A stretch of DNA of 64,000 bases from Mesobacillus foraminis (GCF_004340465.1 NZ_SLVV01000001.1:1-64000), one strand, 5' to 3'. Positions 46,326-55,086 are shown, counted from the stretch's first letter. A program made the numbers and translations. The notes: generated from the letters alone by a model not told the origin.

Positions 46326-46610
46326 TCAGGCCAGCCTGAACACAATTCCATGCCCGCCTTTCGGATATTCCCACTTGATATTCTGATAAGGGCATCCAAT
46401 ACGGCAGCTCCCGCACTCATGGCAGCCCTCATACCCTACCTGCATCCTTAAGCCCTCCCATTTGTATACTTCTGCCGGGCAGAACACTGTGCAAAGTTTA
46501 TCCGGGCATTGGGTCATGCAAATATCATGGTCAAGTACAGTGAGATGGGATTTGGTATCACATTTGAAGCGCAGAAGGTACTGTTTTTCTTCGATGTTAT
46601 TCGTTGACAT
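46326..46610 (-). CDS. fixX: Ferredoxin-like protein FixX
   Basis: A 94-residue iron-sulfur protein. A CxxCxxCxxxCP cluster motif (GCHECGSCRIGCP) near residue 70 and an upstream Cys set (CMTQCPDKLCTVFCP) match FixX. It carries electrons from the FixABC complex or to quinone. Its ATG at 46610 overlaps the fixC stop by one base (TGATG); a GTG one codon upstream is possible. Confidence 0.88.
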   Translation of the reverse strand: MSTNNIEEKQYLLRFKCDTKSHLTVLDHDICMTQCPDKLCTVFCPAEVYKWEGLRMQVGYEGCHECGSCRIGCPYQNIKWEYPKGGHGIVFRLA

Positions 46611-47905
46611 CACTTCACCGCCTTCCAGGCTCGGTATATATCCTTTAGCACTCTGATTGTGCCTTTTTCTCCTGTAACGCTCCGCATGATTTCCTTCTGT
46701 TTATCTTTTTTAGGCGTGCCATCGACCGTAAAGAATTTGCTGGCAGCCCTGTTAACCATTGGAACATAGTCTCTTAGGTACTGAGGATATTTTTCGAATA
46801 CATGCGTAGCATCCTTGTATTTTTCCAGATCCTTCATGATAAAACTTCCATATAATTCCTCTCTGTAGCGGTTGAGACTGGATTCACTGAAATCTCCTTC
46901 ATGCTTTGCTAATATAATGGTTTCGGCCGCCATCTTCCCAGAGGCCATTGCCATATTGGATCCTTCACGGTGTATGGCATTGACAAGCTGGGCAGCGTCC
47001 CCGACGACAACCACGCCATTGCCGGCCACCTTTGGCACGGACCGGTACCCGCCTTCGGGAATCAAATGGGCAAGATATTCGGCCGATTCTCCTCCTTCCA
47101 AAAATGGCTTCACCATTGGATGCGTTTTCAAATAGTCGAGCAACTCATATGGCTTTAGCTTTGCCTTAATCATACTTGAGAGGGTTGTTCCAACGCCGAT
47201 GTTAAGGCTATCCTTGTTTGTATAAAGAAAAGCGGTTCCTAAATTGCCCTTAGTCGAGTCGCCAAAAATTTCTATCGTACAGCCTTGATTTTCACTAAGA
47301 TTAAACCGTTCATTAATTTTATCCTTTGAAAGATTGATAACTTCCATAACGGTCAGAGCCACTTCATCTGGACGAAACTCTTTATGGAATCCCAGTTGTT
47401 TGCCCAGCAGGGAATTAACTCCGTCTGCCAGGACCACAACATCTGCAAAAACATCGCCATCTGGCCGGTCTGTTCTTACACCTACGACTTTCCCGTCCTC
47501 AACTAGGCATTCTGTTACAACTGTTTCATTAACCAAGAGAGCACCGGCTTCTACTGCCTTCTGGGCGAACCACTGGTCGAACTGTGCTCTGAGTACAGTA
47601 AAATTGTTGTAAGGCTCCTGCCCCCATTCAAGTCCCTTATAACCGAACTGCACGACCGACTCCTTATCCATCATCCAGAATCTTTGCTCGATAACGGGTC
47701 TTTCCAGCGGCGCTTCCTTCCAAAACTCGGGAATGAGCTCCTCCATTTGCTTCCGGTATAGGACTCCGCCCATTACATTTTTGCTTCCTGGGTACTCCCC
47801 TCTCTCAATCAGCAGCACATTCAGCCCATTTTTGGCACATACAAAAGCACAGGAAGTCCCAGCCGGTCCGGCCCCAACGATAATTACATCAAATTTTTCA
47901 GGCAT
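46610..47905 (-). CDS. fixC: FixC, ETF-quinone oxidoreductase-like flavoprotein
   Basis: A 431-residue FAD protein with the Rossmann motif GAGPAGTSC (11-19), GGVLYRKQMEELIPEF, and VVGDAAQLVNAIHREGSNMAMASG near residue 300, as in ETF-QO/FixC. In FixABCX it passes the low-potential or high-potential branch electrons to quinone together with FixX. Start overlaps the fixB end by 8 nt. Confidence 0.92.
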   Translation of the reverse strand: MPEKFDVIIVGAGPAGTSCAFVCAKNGLNVLLIERGEYPGSKNVMGGVLYRKQMEELIPEFWKEAPLERPVIEQRFWMMDKESVVQFGYKGLEWGQEPYNNFTVLRAQFDQWFAQKAVEAGALLVNETVVTECLVEDGKVVGVRTDRPDGDVFADVVVLADGVNSLLGKQLGFHKEFRPDEVALTVMEVINLSKDKINERFNLSENQGCTIEIFGDSTKGNLGTAFLYTNKDSLNIGVGTTLSSMIKAKLKPYELLDYLKTHPMVKPFLEGGESAEYLAHLIPEGGYRSVPKVAGNGVVVVGDAAQLVNAIHREGSNMAMASGKMAAETIILAKHEGDFSESSLNRYREELYGSFIMKDLEKYKDATHVFEKYPQYLRDYVPMVNRAASKFFTVDGTPKKDKQKEIMRSVTGEKGTIRVLKDIYRAWKAVK

Positions 47906-48923
47906 AGTTGATTTCCCCGCCCTTCTCCCTGCCTATCTCTTTAAACTGCTGAATTAATTTCGGGATAATCTCATGGGCATCGCCCACAATTCCATAGGTG
48001 GCTACGTCAAAAATTGGGGCCTTCGGATCTTTGTTTATAGCGATGATCAGCTCCGAATTCTTCATGCCCACCACGTGCTGGATTGCCCCCGAGATTCCAA
48101 TAGCAAAGTAAACTTTGGGCGTTACCGTCTCTCCGGTCTGCCCGACCTGGTATTCATGCGGCAGCCAGCCTGCCTCTACGACATCCCGGGAGGCACCGAC
48201 ACTTGCACCAATGGTGTCAGCAAGCTCGTGTATAAGCTGGAATCCCTGAAGGTCCCCCAGGCCTTTTCCTCCTGCAACAATAACATGGGCCTCCGCTAAA
48301 TTCGTTTTCTTTGTTACATTTTTCACAATTTCAAGCACCTTGGTACGCATATCCTCTTCTTTCAGGTTTAAATCTTCCTCAATAATGCTTCCTTTCCTGC
48401 TGATATCGGGTTCAAGTGCCTTCATTACTTTCGGGCGAACAGTCGCCATTTGGGGCCGGTGCTTTTTACAGAGTATCGTGGCCATTATATTGCCGCCAAA
48501 AGCTGGCCTGCTTGCTTCTAGGAGCCGCTTGTCAACATCTACATCGAGCATAGTGGTATCGGCCGTCAGTCCAGTGCTAAGATCAGTGGCTACAGCACTG
48601 GCCAGGTCCTTTCCATTAGGGGTTGCACCATACAGGAAAATCTCCGGCCTGTATTTTTCCGCAAGCTGAATCACAGCTTTCATGAAGGCTTCTGTCCGGT
48701 AATGCTTGAGTATAGGCTGATCGATGACATATACGGCATCTGCGCCGGAATAGATGACCTGGCATGCAAGGTCCTTTACACCATATCCCAGCAGAATGCC
48801 CGACAAAGGGACATTTAATTTATCAGCCAGCTTCCGACCTGCACCGAGCAGCTCCAGGGAAACGTCTTCAATCTTGCCTTCATTAACTTCAATAAATACC
48901 CAGACTCCACGGTTTTCTTCCAT
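47898..48923 (-). CDS. fixB: FixB, electron transfer flavoprotein alpha subunit
   Basis: A 341-residue ETF alpha subunit. The N-terminal domain (WVFIEVNEGKIEDVSLEL) and the C-terminal FAD-binding domain with VVAGGKGLG, SVGASRDVVEAGWLP, QVGQTGETVTPKVYFAIGISGAIQH are complete. FAD here receives hydride-derived electrons from FixA-bound NADH. Between fixA and fixC in the operon. Confidence 0.93.
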   Translation of the reverse strand: MEENRGVWVFIEVNEGKIEDVSLELLGAGRKLADKLNVPLSGILLGYGVKDLACQVIYSGADAVYVIDQPILKHYRTEAFMKAVIQLAEKYRPEIFLYGATPNGKDLASAVATDLSTGLTADTTMLDVDVDKRLLEASRPAFGGNIMATILCKKHRPQMATVRPKVMKALEPDISRKGSIIEEDLNLKEEDMRTKVLEIVKNVTKKTNLAEAHVIVAGGKGLGDLQGFQLIHELADTIGASVGASRDVVEAGWLPHEYQVGQTGETVTPKVYFAIGISGAIQHVVGMKNSELIIAINKDPKAPIFDVATYGIVGDAHEIIPKLIQQFKEIGREKGGEINYA

Positions 48924-48950
48924 GATTGATCCCCCCTTATACTTTATTAG

Positions 48951-49775
48951 TCACTTTGAGTTATTAAAACTAAAAAGATCTTTCCTTTCCATTAAAATAT
49001 CCATCAGCTCATTCAACTGTTCTTCCAGGGCTCCTTCAATCATCTTCCCTCCTTCAAGCTTTGGCGGAGTGAACATTTTCCCTACGATGGTCGGGGACCC
49101 TTTTAAACCCAGCTGTTTTCTGTCCACCTCTCCCAGGTCGCTGACTGACCATACAACAGGTTCATATCTGGCAGCCTTAATCATATTTGGCATTGGGGCA
49201 TATTCAATATCATTTATGTCCTTCTCCACAGTCAATAGGCATGGGAGCTCAGACTGTATGAGTTCATACCCGCTGATTTGTTTTCGTTTGACTATTAGAT
49301 TTCCCTCGGGGAGGTTAATCCTGGTTACCTCTATCACATTTGTAATCGGCGGGATATCAAGACGTCTTGCAATCCCCGGTCCAACTTGTCCAGTGTCTCC
49401 GTCGATTGCATGTTTCCCGCATATAACCATATCAACCTCCAGATCCATTGAGATTTTTTCAAGGGCCTTAGATAGGGCATAGCTGGTTGCCAACGTGTCT
49501 GCACCTGCAAACGCACGGTCTGATATTAAGAAGCCCCTATCCGCTCCAATTTCAATACTTTTCTTTATCACTGCAACTGCCTGCGGAGGACCCATGGATA
49601 AAACTGAAACTGTCCCGCCTGTCAGGTTCTTGATCCGCACAGCCTCCTGAACAGCGTGGGCGTCGTAAGGATTTAATATTGCCGGGGCACTTCGCCGGTC
49701 CAATGTGTTGGTCTTGGGATTGATTTTAATAATTTTCGTATCAGGTACTTGTTTCACGCAGACAACAATATGCAT
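48951..49775 (-). CDS. fixA: FixA, electron transfer flavoprotein beta subunit
   Basis: A 274-residue ETF beta subunit. Landmarks VCVKQVPDT, NPYDAHAVQEAVRIK and CGKHAIDGDTGQVGPGIARRL match the FixA/bifurcating ETF group. First gene of fixABCX (spacing 27 nt to fixB). ATG follows AAGGGGGATG. A large inverted repeat lies 51 nt upstream. Confidence 0.93.
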   Translation of the reverse strand: MHIVVCVKQVPDTKIIKINPKTNTLDRRSAPAILNPYDAHAVQEAVRIKNLTGGTVSVLSMGPPQAVAVIKKSIEIGADRGFLISDRAFAGADTLATSYALSKALEKISMDLEVDMVICGKHAIDGDTGQVGPGIARRLDIPPITNVIEVTRINLPEGNLIVKRKQISGYELIQSELPCLLTVEKDINDIEYAPMPNMIKAARYEPVVWSVSDLGEVDRKQLGLKGSPTIVGKMFTPPKLEGGKMIEGALEEQLNELMDILMERKDLFSFNNSK

Positions 49776-49825
49776 AGTTTTGTCACATCCCCCTTGGAAG
49801 CGGTTACTTCATAAAAAATAAAAAA

Positions 49826-49863
49826 ATGTGTGTAATACGATATATGAATCGTTTTACACACAT
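49826..49863. promoter_or_regulatory. 16-bp inverted repeat upstream of fixA
   Basis: ATGTGTGTAATACGAT (49826-49841) and ATCGTTTTACACACAT (49848-49863) are inverted repeats with one mismatch and a 6-nt loop. On the minus strand a run TTTTTTTATTTTTT follows directly. It could be an operator for a dimeric regulator or an intrinsic terminator/attenuator in the fixABCX leader. Confidence 0.6.
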
Positions 49864-50115
49864 AGTACAACTGTTTTATACTGAAGCTTAAATCTTTAAC
49901 AGAGTGGGGCAAACTGGATTAGTGATTTTATTTTCTCTTTCAAAGTTTGGGGACCATTAAAATTCTGAGTGAGAATATGGAAGGCCTCTGAGGTATGCTT
50001 TTTAAAAATAGCATTTCGGTTCGGTTTAATGGGGATTATACCAAGCCGGCTTGGGAAGGCACGGCAACAAATGTTGATCATGATTTGGATCCAAATTCTT
50101 TTCTGTAAGCATCGT
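49864..50115. other. Gap upstream of fixA
   Basis: The promoter of fixABCX should lie here: TATAAA near 49880 (minus strand) is a weak candidate. A 61-codon minus frame at 49896-50081 lacks a ribosome-binding site and is probably not a gene. Confidence 0.4.
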
Positions 50116-50141
50116 CAAAAGAGGTGCCCGTAAAGGACACC
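50116..50141 (-). terminator. Terminator of the Spo0E-like gene
   Basis: A 7-bp stem on the minus strand (50141-50135 with 50129-50123, one G-U pair) followed by TCTTTTGA. Confidence 0.6.
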
Positions 50142-50178
50142 ACCTTTTCTGTGGGCTCTAGGGGTAAAAAACAAGGTA

Positions 50179-50433
50179 CTAAGCTTCATAAGTGCTCATC
50201 GGGCTATTGAATTTATACATTAACCACTGCAAATTGCAAAATAGGATTCCTTTTGATAGATTTCTCTGCTGGTCTTTTTGGACCAAAGCCTGATACTTAT
50301 AGATCAGCTTGTCCAGTTCCTGACTGCAGAGGATTGTTTCATTGCTGCTAAGTCCTGTTTCGCGCGCAATAGCGATCATTTCTTCCCTCTTTTTTTGAAT
50401 TTGCTCTAAGAGAGGATGGTTATATTCGCGCAC
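50179..50433 (-). CDS. Spo0E-like aspartyl-phosphate phosphatase
   Basis: An 84-residue two-helix protein. The signature SQELDKLIYKYQ lies in the second helix; Spo0E-family members dephosphorylate Spo0A-P and delay sporulation. GTG at 50433 is 8 nt after AGGAGG; a TTG two codons earlier is too close. The C-terminal tail (about 30 residues past the motif) is longer than in minimal members. A Spo0A-box-like TGTCGAA lies about 140 nt upstream. Confidence 0.8.
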   Translation of the reverse strand: MREYNHPLLEQIQKKREEMIAIARETGLSSNETILCSQELDKLIYKYQALVQKDQQRNLSKGILFCNLQWLMYKFNSPMSTYEA

Positions 50434-50439
50434 TTGCAA

Positions 50440-50748
50440 CTCCTCCTAATTAAGTCCAACCCCCTCGTTCTTTCCTAAGAACAAGCGGCTTCTTATAGAA
50501 GTATTACAAATATTTAATTTCCTGTAAATAGATTCGCAAAATTAGACAGTTTTCTTCGATAATATTTTTTTGTTCGACAAGTTACAGCGTCAAATTGCCA
50601 CATAGCCGGGAGCCCCATTTAAAATCAGCAAGAATACAAAATGGAGAAATTGATATTGATAGCGCTTACAGGATTAATTATTGAAAAAAAATAATCAATC
50701 TAAACTTCAAGAGCAAAGATTGATTATATTTATCATCCTATTAGAGCG
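50440..50748. other. Gap upstream of the Spo0E-like gene
   Basis: No ORF. It contains the 0A-box-like heptamer noted separately; otherwise it is AT-rich. Confidence 0.4.
50573..50579 (-). promoter_or_regulatory. 0A-box-like heptamer
   Basis: A perfect TGTCGAA on the minus strand upstream of the Spo0E-like gene. A 7-mer occurs by chance often, so support is limited, but feedback of Spo0A-P on its phosphatase would make sense. Confidence 0.3.
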
Positions 50749-51252
50749 CTAGAGCCTTTCCTGTTTAAATCCTGCTCCCTCTAAACGGAGGAGCAGATCC
50801 TTTATATCAGTCCTGCTTCCGGCATAGCCGGTTAAAGTCCGGTTCTTCCCGATTACTCGATGACAGGGGATAATGATTGGAAGCCGGTTTGCTTTATTTG
50901 CCTGGCCCACAGCTCTTACAGCCCTCGGACTTCCTACTCCTTCAGCAATATCCTGGTAGCTTTTTGTTGAGCCAAATGGAATCAGCTGTAATTGCTCCCA
51001 TACCTTCTGCTGGAACTCGGTGCCACTGGTTTTCGTTGGAAGTGTAAACGAGCGTCTTGCTCCCCCAAAATACTCTCTCAATTGATTGATAGCATCCTGA
51101 AGCAGGTCGTGCCGATCTTCCCTCGTCAGCATATCAATATCTTCATGTTTAAAGAAATCCTGTTCTCCCATATGAATAGCTGAAAGCAGGTTATTCTCTG
51201 CTACAAGAAAAAGTGTTCCAATTTCAGATTCCATGGTTGTATATATACGCAT
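50749..51252 (-). CDS. ogt: Methylated-DNA-protein-cysteine methyltransferase
   Basis: A 167-residue suicide repair protein that takes alkyl groups from O6-alkylguanine. The acceptor Cys130 is in IIPCHRVIG, preceded by the HTH GSPRAVRAVGQANKANRLP. The N-terminal half is the poorly conserved RNase-H-like domain. Length and start (MRIYTT) fit B. subtilis Ogt. Confidence 0.93.
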   Translation of the reverse strand: MRIYTTMESEIGTLFLVAENNLLSAIHMGEQDFFKHEDIDMLTREDRHDLLQDAINQLREYFGGARRSFTLPTKTSGTEFQQKVWEQLQLIPFGSTKSYQDIAEGVGSPRAVRAVGQANKANRLPIIIPCHRVIGKNRTLTGYAGSRTDIKDLLLRLEGAGFKQERL

Positions 51253-51573
51253 CGTTTCTCGAAGTCTCCTTAGAGTTATTTAGATAATGCAATACATGCG
51301 GTCATCCACATGCTTACCATTTAAGTGATCGGGCGTTCGCCCCTTATCTTAAATATTTGAGAGATGCCATTTTTAGATTGCTTTTCTTCTGGTCCTCTAT
51401 AGCCCACTGCTAAGAAAGTCCCGGAATATTAAAGGATCATTGGAAGAAGCGGCTCTTGTTAAGCCGGATAGAGTGGAAAGAATTAAAGTGGCAGGTGCCA
51501 GGATATAGGTGTTAAATCCGCTTCCTCCAGATCTGAAGGGCAGGCCATCATAGTATATCATAGAAGATCAATT
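51253..51573. other. Spacer upstream of ogt
   Basis: No gene seen. It holds a short GGGCG/CGCCC hairpin near 51325-51337 with no clear role. Confidence 0.35.
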
Positions 51574-51934
51574 TTAGTGGATATGACAGCGGACCTTAGC
51601 CTTGCTGCCTTTTTGCAGGAAACCCCTCACCGTGGGAAAAGTATTTTGATCCAGTAAATAACTCTTAAGTTTGATGCTGCCAGTCTGGACAAGCCTGCTC
51701 AATGACTCATGCCTTTGTTCACCACCCTCATAGTTATTCGGCTAGCCTTGACATGCTTTCTGCCCTCAACTATATTCAATAAATATTGAACAATTTCTTC
51801 TCTTATTTTAAGGCTTGTCATCCCAAAATGCTGTGACAAATGTCTAATCTTCCATCTCTTTTTTCGCGCCTTTTGTGTGAATGATTCGCTGCAAATTGGA
51901 TAAAAAAGATGATATACATAATCTTCATGGTGAA
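51574..51934 (-). pseudogene. Decayed, frameshifted ORF
   Basis: On the minus strand an open frame without a start codon runs from about 51934 to a stop at 51699 (including SQHFGMTSLKIREEIVQYLL), and a second frame continues from about 51738 to a stop at 51574 (including HESLSRLVQTGSIKLKSYLL). The two abut as one broken protein of about 110 residues. No ribosome-binding site is seen. I do not recognise the family. Evidence is the protein-like composition of both pieces. Confidence 0.35.
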
Positions 51935-52040
51935 GCCCTTCCTATACCGGCATTCACCAATAAACCATACTTTTTTCCCAGGTTCAGTTCTGGCATAAAG
52001 GGAAAAGGTGTTTTGTGGGGGCTAAAATTGGGGAGGAATT

Positions 52041-53084
52041 ATGAAACAGCGAAATTACTATTTTGATAATGCAAAATTTATCCTGATTTTTTTTGTGGTA
52101 TTTGGGCATCTTTTGAGGACTTTTATAGAAGACAACGAGATTATATATACCATCTATAAGGTCATTTATACCTTCCATATGCCCGCATTTATCCTTGTTT
52201 CGGGTTTCTTCGCAAGAGGCTTTAACGAAAAAGGATATATAGCAAAGATAGCCAAAAAACTCATTTTGCCGTATTTGATTTTCCAGCTCATTTATTCTGT
52301 ATATTATTTTTACCTCTATGACAAATCTCATTTGACCGTGGATCCGCTTAATCCTCATTGGTCTTTGTGGTTTTTAATCAGTCTTTTCTTCTGGAATATA
52401 ATGCTGATAGGATTCTCCAGGCTTTCTCCAGGGATTGGGCTGTCTATCTCCCTGTTGCTGGGGCTTGGTGTCGGATATTTAGATTGGGTTTCAAACTATT
52501 TAAGCCTGTCGAGAACATTCGTGTTCTTTCCAATGTTCCTGCTTGGGTACCATCTGACTAAAGACCATGTCAAAAAAGTAACAAAGCCCGGGTTCCGCAT
52601 CCTGGCCTTAGTATCATTCCTTATTGTCTTTGTCGGCTTCACCCTATACCCAACTATTGATTATAAATGGCTGCTTGGTTCTAAGCCATATAGTGCAATG
52701 GATTCAGCAGCAGGTACAGGAATGCTGATCAGACTTGGTCTTTATGGGTTAAGTACCATAATGGTATTCAGTTTCCTTGCTTTCGTTCCCAAAGGACAGT
52801 ATTTCTTTACAAAGCTTGGAAAGCATACCCTTTATGTCTATTTGCTTCATGGATTTTTTGTTCGCACGTTCAGGGAAAGTGACGCTGCCAGTTATTTTCA
52901 AGATCCAGAGACGTTATTATTCCTGGCCGGGATTGCTCTTGCATTGACACTTGTCCTGTCCAGCGGTTTTATAACGGCGATTGCACAGCCAATTATTGAA
53001 TTGAAGCTGTCCCGTTTTATAAAAGTTAAATATAGAACGGCTGCACTGTACAAATTATTCAGAAAGAAAATGCTTAGCAACTAA
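52041..53084 (+). CDS. ykrP: Membrane acyltransferase (YkrP-like)
   Basis: A 347-residue acyltransferase-3 family protein with about ten membrane helices. FDNAKFILIFFVVFGHLL holds the active-site His near residue 23, and FHMPAFILVSGFFARG is the second family motif. Such enzymes O-acylate cell-surface polysaccharides. It resembles B. subtilis YkrP and the neighbourhood (ogt, ktrD) agrees. ATG follows GGGGAGGAATT. Confidence 0.8.
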   Translation: MKQRNYYFDNAKFILIFFVVFGHLLRTFIEDNEIIYTIYKVIYTFHMPAFILVSGFFARGFNEKGYIAKIAKKLILPYLIFQLIYSVYYFYLYDKSHLTVDPLNPHWSLWFLISLFFWNIMLIGFSRLSPGIGLSISLLLGLGVGYLDWVSNYLSLSRTFVFFPMFLLGYHLTKDHVKKVTKPGFRILALVSFLIVFVGFTLYPTIDYKWLLGSKPYSAMDSAAGTGMLIRLGLYGLSTIMVFSFLAFVPKGQYFFTKLGKHTLYVYLLHGFFVRTFRESDAASYFQDPETLLFLAGIALALTLVLSSGFITAIAQPIIELKLSRFIKVKYRTAALYKLFRKKMLSN

Positions 53085-53088
53085 ACAA

Positions 53089-53114
53089 AAGGGCCCTCCA
53101 GCTGGATGGGCCCT
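53089..53114 (+). terminator. Hairpin after the acyltransferase gene
   Basis: AGGGCCC (53089-53095) pairs with GGGCCCT near 53108-53114, and TCCAGCTGGA inside is self-complementary. The T-tract is weak. Confidence 0.6.
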
Positions 53115-53189
53115 ATCTATTTGGGCAACAATGGAGTATAATAAAATGTTGGTTTATACCTATACAGGATAGTTAAGGAGTAATTTTTT

Positions 53190-54938
53190 ATGAATATTAT
53201 ATGTGCCACTTTAAATGCTAAATATATCCATACCAATATTGCGATCCGTTACTTAAAGGCCTATGCCAGCCCCGAATATGATGTTCAGCTGGCCGAGTAC
53301 ACGATAAAAGATCCAATCCTTAATATAGTTACCGACCTCCTGCAAAAAAGCCCTGAAATTATCGGTTTCAGCTGTTATATCTGGAATATAGAAGAAACCA
53401 TAAAGGTCATCCGGATGATAAAAAAAATCAATCCTTCGATCACGATAATTGTTGGCGGACCTGAAGTCACCTATGATGTGACGGACTGGATGACAGAGGT
53501 AAAGGAATTTGATTTTATCGTGATTGGTGAAGGTGAGCAAACCTTTAAGCAGCTGCTGGCTGAACTTGAAGGCAGCAAGTCCTTTGAAAGTGTCCCGGGG
53601 ATTGCCTATCGGTTGGATGGCAAGATAAAAATCAATCCCCAGAGAAATAAACTGGATTTAAAAGAGCTTCCTTCTCCATTCAGATTTGCGGAAGATATTC
53701 CTCATCTCGGCAAAAGGGTCACTTATATTGAGACGAGCAGAGGATGTCCCTTCAGCTGCCAGTTTTGCCTGTCTTCCATTGAAGTTGGAGTTCGGTACTT
53801 TGACCGGGAGAAAGTGAAAGAGGATATTCGCTATTTAATGGACAATGGTGCAAAGACAATCAAATTCGTGGACCGGACCTTCAATATCAGCCGCAGCTAC
53901 GCGATGGAAATGTTCCGATTCCTGATTGATGAGCATCGTCCCGGCACCGTCTTCCAGTTTGAAATAACAGCTGATATCATGAGGCCGGAAGTTATAGAGT
54001 TTTTAAACAAGGAAGCGCCCGCGGGCCTTTTCCGTTTTGAAATTGGCGTACAATCCACCAATGACTTTACGAACGAACTTGTCATGAGGAAACAAAACTT
54101 TGAAAAACTTAAACGTACTGTAACGATGGTAAAAGAAGGCGGCAAAATTGACCAGCATCTTGATTTAATTGCCGGTCTCCCGGAGGAAGATTATTCATCA
54201 TTCAAGAAGACATTTAATGATGTTTTTGCAATGAGACCTGAAGAGCTTCAGCTCGGTTTTCTGAAGATGCTTAGAGGGACGGGGCTGAGATTGAGGGCAA
54301 AAGACCAAGATTATATTTATATGGACCACTCCCCTTACGAAATCCTCGGCAACAATGTGCTTCCTTTCAGTGATATCATCCGGATCAAGCAAGTGGAAGA
54401 TGTACTTGAAAAATACTGGAATGACCATCGGATGAATCAGACCGTCGAATATCTGGTGACAAAAGTATTCGAGACACCTTTTGACTTCTTTCAGGAGTTT
54501 GGAGCCTATTGGGAGAAACAAGGCTGGTCTAGAATTGGTCATCAGCTGGAGGATTTATTCCGGCGCCTTCACCAGTTTCTTAGTGAGCGCGGAATGAAGG
54601 ACATGTCCATTATAGAAGGGCTGATGAAATATGATTACCTGGCTGGAAAAAACCAAAAGCCCAGGAAGCCCTGGTGGGAGCTCGATAAGGATAAACATGA
54701 GAGATCAGCATTATATAAGGAGATTATGGACAGCGGGATTTTTTCGGAACAAATCAGCTTGAACGAGAAGGACTTGTACAAACATACTGTTATCGAAGAG
54801 ATATCGTTTGATCTGAACAACTATCTTTTAACTGGTGAAATTGAAAAGGTACCTTCTGTCCTGCTAATACATTTCGATCCTTCCCTAAATGCGTCTAAAG
54901 CTTATTCGTGTACAAAGAAACAACTGAAGCCGGCTTAA
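53190..54938 (+). CDS. B12-binding-domain radical SAM protein (DUF4080)
   Basis: A 582-residue protein. Residues 1-150 form a cobalamin-binding-like domain, a radical SAM core follows with the iron-sulfur triad CPFSCQFC (Cys186, Cys190, Cys193), and a C-terminal DUF4080-type domain completes it. Many such enzymes methylate or rearrange unactivated carbons; no substrate is known for this group. The N-terminal domain lacks an obvious DxHxxG cobalamin motif. ATG follows AAGGAG. Monocistronic. Confidence 0.87.
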   Translation: MNIICATLNAKYIHTNIAIRYLKAYASPEYDVQLAEYTIKDPILNIVTDLLQKSPEIIGFSCYIWNIEETIKVIRMIKKINPSITIIVGGPEVTYDVTDWMTEVKEFDFIVIGEGEQTFKQLLAELEGSKSFESVPGIAYRLDGKIKINPQRNKLDLKELPSPFRFAEDIPHLGKRVTYIETSRGCPFSCQFCLSSIEVGVRYFDREKVKEDIRYLMDNGAKTIKFVDRTFNISRSYAMEMFRFLIDEHRPGTVFQFEITADIMRPEVIEFLNKEAPAGLFRFEIGVQSTNDFTNELVMRKQNFEKLKRTVTMVKEGGKIDQHLDLIAGLPEEDYSSFKKTFNDVFAMRPEELQLGFLKMLRGTGLRLRAKDQDYIYMDHSPYEILGNNVLPFSDIIRIKQVEDVLEKYWNDHRMNQTVEYLVTKVFETPFDFFQEFGAYWEKQGWSRIGHQLEDLFRRLHQFLSERGMKDMSIIEGLMKYDYLAGKNQKPRKPWWELDKDKHERSALYKEIMDSGIFSEQISLNEKDLYKHTVIEEISFDLNNYLLTGEIEKVPSVLLIHFDPSLNASKAYSCTKKQLKPA

Positions 54939-54950
54939 TGCCGGCTTTTT
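54928..54950 (+). terminator. Terminator of the radical SAM gene
   Basis: A 7-bp stem, AGCCGGC (54928-54934) with GCCGGCT (54940-54946), then TTTT. The gene's stop codon lies in the loop. Confidence 0.85.
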
Positions 54951-54951
54951 A

Positions 54952-55086
54952 TCACTTGTTTTTCCGCTTTTTCTTCGGAAATGGAGTTTCATACATTTTC
55001 GCAGCATTTAAATCCCCGAACTCCATGCCAAATTCAACATTCGCACTTTCTCTTTTGCCGTTATTGGCCTTCTTCTGAGTATTCAT
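54952..55086 (-). CDS. 44-residue basic spore-type protein (second of a coupled pair)
   Basis: Encodes 44 residues, starting MNTQKKANNGKRESANVEFG and ending PFPKKKRKNK. The ATG overlaps the stop of the upstream ORF by one base (TGATG), indicating translational coupling. The EFGMEFGDLNAAK segment recalls the EFGTEFASETNAQ-like repeats of gamma-type SASPs, but the protein is not a standard family member I know. Too short for ordinary gene callers. Confidence 0.6.
   Translation of the reverse strand: MNTQKKANNGKRESANVEFGMEFGDLNAAKMYETPFPKKKRKNK

Noticed and set aside
49896-50081. 61-codon minus frame upstream of fixA
   Set aside because: No ribosome-binding site and no recognisable sequence; possibly a transposase-remnant resemblance but unsupported.
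51881-52066. 61-codon plus frame before the acyltransferase gene
   Set aside because: It overlaps the acyltransferase start and its ribosome-binding site, and lacks its own signal.
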